Below the pieces are notes generated by a model. It did not search any database and was not told the origin of the DNA. It was given only the letters and a program-made list of their open reading frames with translations. A stretch of DNA of 23,429 nt from contig JBIOVR010000355.1 in assembly GCA_044867875.1 (NCBI GenBank), positions 1 to 23,429 on the forward strand, written 5' to 3'. Shown piece after piece: positions 21,577 through 23,429 of this stretch. This stretch comes from VBAS01 sp044867875. GTDB taxonomy: Bacteria > Bacteroidota > Bacteroidia > Chitinophagales > Chitinophagaceae. The translations under genes were made by a program, and so were the position numbers. The stretch's first letter is position 1; the number at the start of each line of letters is the position of its first letter.

Positions 21577-22299
21577 ATGGCTATTCCTGTCAACAATATT
21601 CTATTCCTCGATATTGAAACGGTTCCTCAATATGCAGATTATAATTCTTTGCCCAAAGACTGGAAAGAATTATGGGATACAAAGGCAACTTCACTTTTGA
21701 AATACCACGAAGAAGAAACAAAAGAAACGATCTATCATCGTGCAGGCATTTATGCCGAGTTTGGAAAAATTATTTGTGTGAGCTGTGGATTTATACAAGG
21801 AAATGGCAACGGGAAGAAAATCATTCTCAAATCTTTTTATGGAGAAAACGAAGCAGTGCTGCTTGTTGAGTTCTGTGATATGTTGAATAAGTGGACAAAT
21901 AGTGATGAACAGAAATATTTATGTGCACATAATGGGAAAGAATTTGATTTTCCATATTTGTGTCGGAGGCTTATAATAAATAAACTTCCAATTCCAGTTA
22001 TTTTAAACGCCAGCGGTAAGAAACCATGGGAGGTTTGTCATATCGATACTCTTGAGTTGTGGAAGTTTGGAGATTTTAAAAGTTTTACTTCTTTAAATCT
22101 CCTTGCTCATACACTTGGTATTCCTACACCAAAGGATGATATTGACGGAAGTAAGGTTTGGAGTGTATACTGGAACGACAAGGATTTAAAACGAATTGTC
22201 AACTACTGCCAGAAAGATGTGGTTACTGTAGCGCAAATACTTTTGCTAATGCAAGGAGAATCAGGTGTAAAACAGGAAAACATCGAAATAAAAGGATAA
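21577..22299 (+). CDS. PolB-like predicted 3'-5' exonuclease
   Basis: This 240-residue DnaQ-like (RNase H fold) exonuclease belongs to the DNA_pol_B_exo2 type. The metal-binding acidic residues are visible: Asp-x-Glu in LFLDIETVPQY (about 9-19, ExoI), Asn/Asp in CAHNGKEFDFPYLCRRL (about 115-131, ExoII), and YCQKDVVTVAQILLL (about 213-227, ExoIII-epsilon). Between them IIKLPIPVILN-like and HIDTLELWKFGDFKSFTSLNLLAHTLGIPTPKDDIDGSKVW mark the family. It probably removes 3' ends in DNA repair; a nuclease for RNA is also possible. It has no polymerase domain. It starts 46 bases after the guanylyltransferase gene and may share its transcript, with tRNA-Phe following. Confidence 0.85.
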   Translation: MAIPVNNILFLDIETVPQYADYNSLPKDWKELWDTKATSLLKYHEEETKETIYHRAGIYAEFGKIICVSCGFIQGNGNGKKIILKSFYGENEAVLLVEFCDMLNKWTNSDEQKYLCAHNGKEFDFPYLCRRLIINKLPIPVILNASGKKPWEVCHIDTLELWKFGDFKSFTSLNLLAHTLGIPTPKDDIDGSKVWSVYWNDKDLKRIVNYCQKDVVTVAQILLLMQGESGVKQENIEIKG

Positions 22300-22396
22300 A
22301 GCCGGGAAATTTCAGCATTGTTTTTTCACCCTTTGGCTCAGAACAATTATTTTTGCTGCCCAATAAAAGATTCCCGAAACAAGTTGGGGATTAAAA

Positions 22397-22469
22397 GGTG
22401 CGGTAGCTCAGTCGGTAGAGCAAAGGACTGAAAATCCTTGTGTCGGCGGTTCGATCCCGCCCCACACCA
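22397..22469 (+). tRNA. tRNA-Phe (GAA)
   Basis: A 73-base cloverleaf: acceptor GGTGCGG/CCACACC, D arm GCTC-AGTCGGTA-GAGC, anticodon stem AAGGA/TCCTT around loop CTGAAAA (anticodon GAA), variable GTGTC, T arm GGCGG-TTCGATC-CCGCC and discriminator A. No CCA is encoded. The acceptor pair 5:68 is C against A; most tRNA-Phe genes keep a G there. A possible -7 box TATTTTTG is at 22348-22355, but no convincing -33 element was seen. Confidence 0.97.
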
Positions 22470-22476
22470 CTGAAAG

Positions 22477-22503
22477 GCTCTGGTTAATAACCGGAGCTTT
22501 TTT
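22477..22503 (+). terminator. Factor-independent terminator after tRNA-Phe
   Basis: GCTCTGGTT and AACCGGAGC (one G-T wobble) form a nine-base stem with a three-base loop, directly followed by TTTTTT. It lies eight bases after the tRNA end and should stop the tRNA transcript before the helicase gene. Confidence 0.88.
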
Positions 22504-22524
22504 ATTTGATATATAATCACCAGG

Positions 22525-23429
22525 ATGGAATATGATCTTAATAATGAAATGTTTCGATTGGCAGCTGAGCTTGTAAACCAAAGCTCGAGGAATATTTTTC
22601 TTACCGGTAAAGCAGGTACTGGCAAAACCACATTTCTAAAATATATAAGAGAAAATTGTCCCAAGCAAATTGCTGTAGTGGCGCCAACGGGTGTAGCTGC
22701 GATCAATGCTGGCGGTGTAACTATGCATTCTTTTTTTCAACTTCCCTTTTCACCATTTATTCCAGACGGTGGGGGATTTAATAGACAAACAGAAGAGGTC
22801 ACAAATAAAAATAGTCTTCTCAGCAAGCTGCGAATGACGACGGAAAAGAAAAAGATCTTACAGGAGCTTGAGCTTCTTATTATAGATGAGATCAGTATGG
22901 TTCGTTGTGATATGCTCGATGCAGTTGATGTTGTCTTACGTCATATTCGCCGAAGACATAATGAACGATTTGGGGGCGTACAAGTTTTATTTATTGGAGA
23001 TATGTTTCAGTTGCCGCCAGTAATAAAAGAACATGAATGGCGATTATTGAAAGATTTTTATAACAGCCCTTATTTCTTCGACAGTCTTGTAATAAAAGAA
23101 GAGCCGCCTGTTTATATTGAGTTTGATAAAATATACAGGCAAAGCGAGGAGAAATTTATTAATGTATTAAACCAGGTAAGGAATAATCAACTTGATGATG
23201 ATGGAAGAACTTTATTGGAGAAAAGATTTGTCACCGATTTCAGGAGAACAAAGGATGACGGTTATATTATTCTTACCACACACAATGAAAGAGCAAGAAA
23301 TAAAAATGAAACAGAACTAAAGGGTCTTGCTAAAAAATCATTTTCCTATAGAGCAGATATCGAAGGCGATTTTCCGGGGTCTGCTTACCCGGCAGAAGAA
23401 CAACTGTTGCTGAAAGTCGGGTCACAGGT
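22525..23429 (+). CDS. PIF1-like/AAA helicase with N-terminal ATPase core (partial)
   Basis: The ATG at 22525 follows CACCAGG (a weak ribosome site), and the frame is open through the right edge, giving at least 301 residues. The Walker A motif LTGKAGTGKTTF (about 26-37) is preceded by a short helix (LNNEMFRLAAELVNQSSRNIF). APTGVAAINAGGVTMHSFF (motif Ia/Q region), LELLIIDEISMVRCDMLDAVD (Walker B) and GDMFQLPPV (sensor I) follow, and FDKIYRQSEEKFINVLNQVRNNQ is the motif IV-like part of PIF1/RecD2-like superfamily 1 helicases. Such Bacteroidota proteins usually continue with a UvrD-like C-terminal segment and sometimes a helix-turn-helix tail, outside the window. Its role is DNA unwinding in repair or replication; the exact substrate is unknown. 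Confidence 0.9.
   Translation, partial: MEYDLNNEMFRLAAELVNQSSRNIFLTGKAGTGKTTFLKYIRENCPKQIAVVAPTGVAAINAGGVTMHSFFQLPFSPFIPDGGGFNRQTEEVTNKNSLLSKLRMTTEKKKILQELELLIIDEISMVRCDMLDAVDVVLRHIRRRHNERFGGVQVLFIGDMFQLPPVIKEHEWRLLKDFYNSPYFFDSLVIKEEPPVYIEFDKIYRQSEEKFINVLNQVRNNQLDDDGRTLLEKRFVTDFRRTKDDGYIILTTHNERARNKNETELKGLAKKSFSYRADIEGDFPGSAYPAEEQLLLKVGSQ

Noticed and set aside
22347..22706. 119-codon minus-strand frame across tRNA-Phe
   Set aside because: It runs through the tRNA, the terminator and the Walker A region of the helicase gene on the other strand.
1..23429. CRISPR array, insertion sequence or prophage
   Set aside because: No regularly spaced repeats, transposase, integrase or phage proteins were seen on either strand.

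Overview
The window looks like chromosomal DNA of a Bacteroidota bacterium, most likely a member of the Chitinophagaceae or a close relative. The base composition is AT-rich. Genes mostly lack a clear Shine-Dalgarno sequence. At least one promoter fits the Bacteroidota pattern TTTG-N(19-22)-TAnnTTTG. The gene families are typical of the phylum: S46 dipeptidyl-peptidase, PpiD-like isomerase, many exported proteins and small lipoproteins, KpsF-type isomerase and a PIF1-like helicase. No transposase, integrase, phage gene or CRISPR array was found.

Layout. (a) 1-2587, minus strand: the start of a PpiD/SurA-like membrane-anchored isomerase, a GC-rich intergenic element, then an exported S46 peptidase with the arginine that marks DPP11 (Asp/Glu) specificity. 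(b) 2588-3120: a gene-free stretch between divergent genes with a cluster of DnaA-box-like 9-mers followed by an AT-rich tract, a candidate chromosomal origin. (c) 3121-9080, plus strand: nadA, then a run of small unrelated genes (SAM methyltransferase, STAS-like protein, VOC protein, exported DinB-like protein, exported S51 peptidase, membrane-barrel-like protein, two lipoproteins). A diverged copy of the nadA 3' end lies just behind the methyltransferase gene, which suggests this run was built by insertion. (d) 9100-11400: a GT39-type membrane glycosyltransferase and an exported NTF2-like protein.

(e) 11397-14360, minus strand: an arsenic cluster in transcription order arsR, arsM, exported class-A PAP2 acid phosphatase, a 22-residue four-cysteine microprotein, a hairpin terminator, then arsC. 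It is headed by a promoter whose -7 box lies inside an ArsR-type inverted repeat. The regulator, the methyltransferase and the microprotein all carry extra cysteines. (f) 14379-16834, minus strand: a tight Rid-family protein / PLP aminotransferase / EamA transporter operon. The Rid protein lacks the arginine needed for imine hydrolysis. (g) 16899-19151: a long RecQ helicase. (h) 19477-21530, plus strand: D-arabinose-5-phosphate isomerase and mannose-1-phosphate guanylyltransferase, a sugar-nucleotide pair for cell-surface polysaccharide. Then follow a PolB-like 3'-5' exonuclease, tRNA-Phe(GAA), a terminator and the start of a PIF1-like helicase cut by the window end.

The most interesting items are the cysteine-rich microprotein and phosphatase in the arsenic unit, the putative origin, and the duplicated nadA end. 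All calls come from reading the sequence; no database search was possible.
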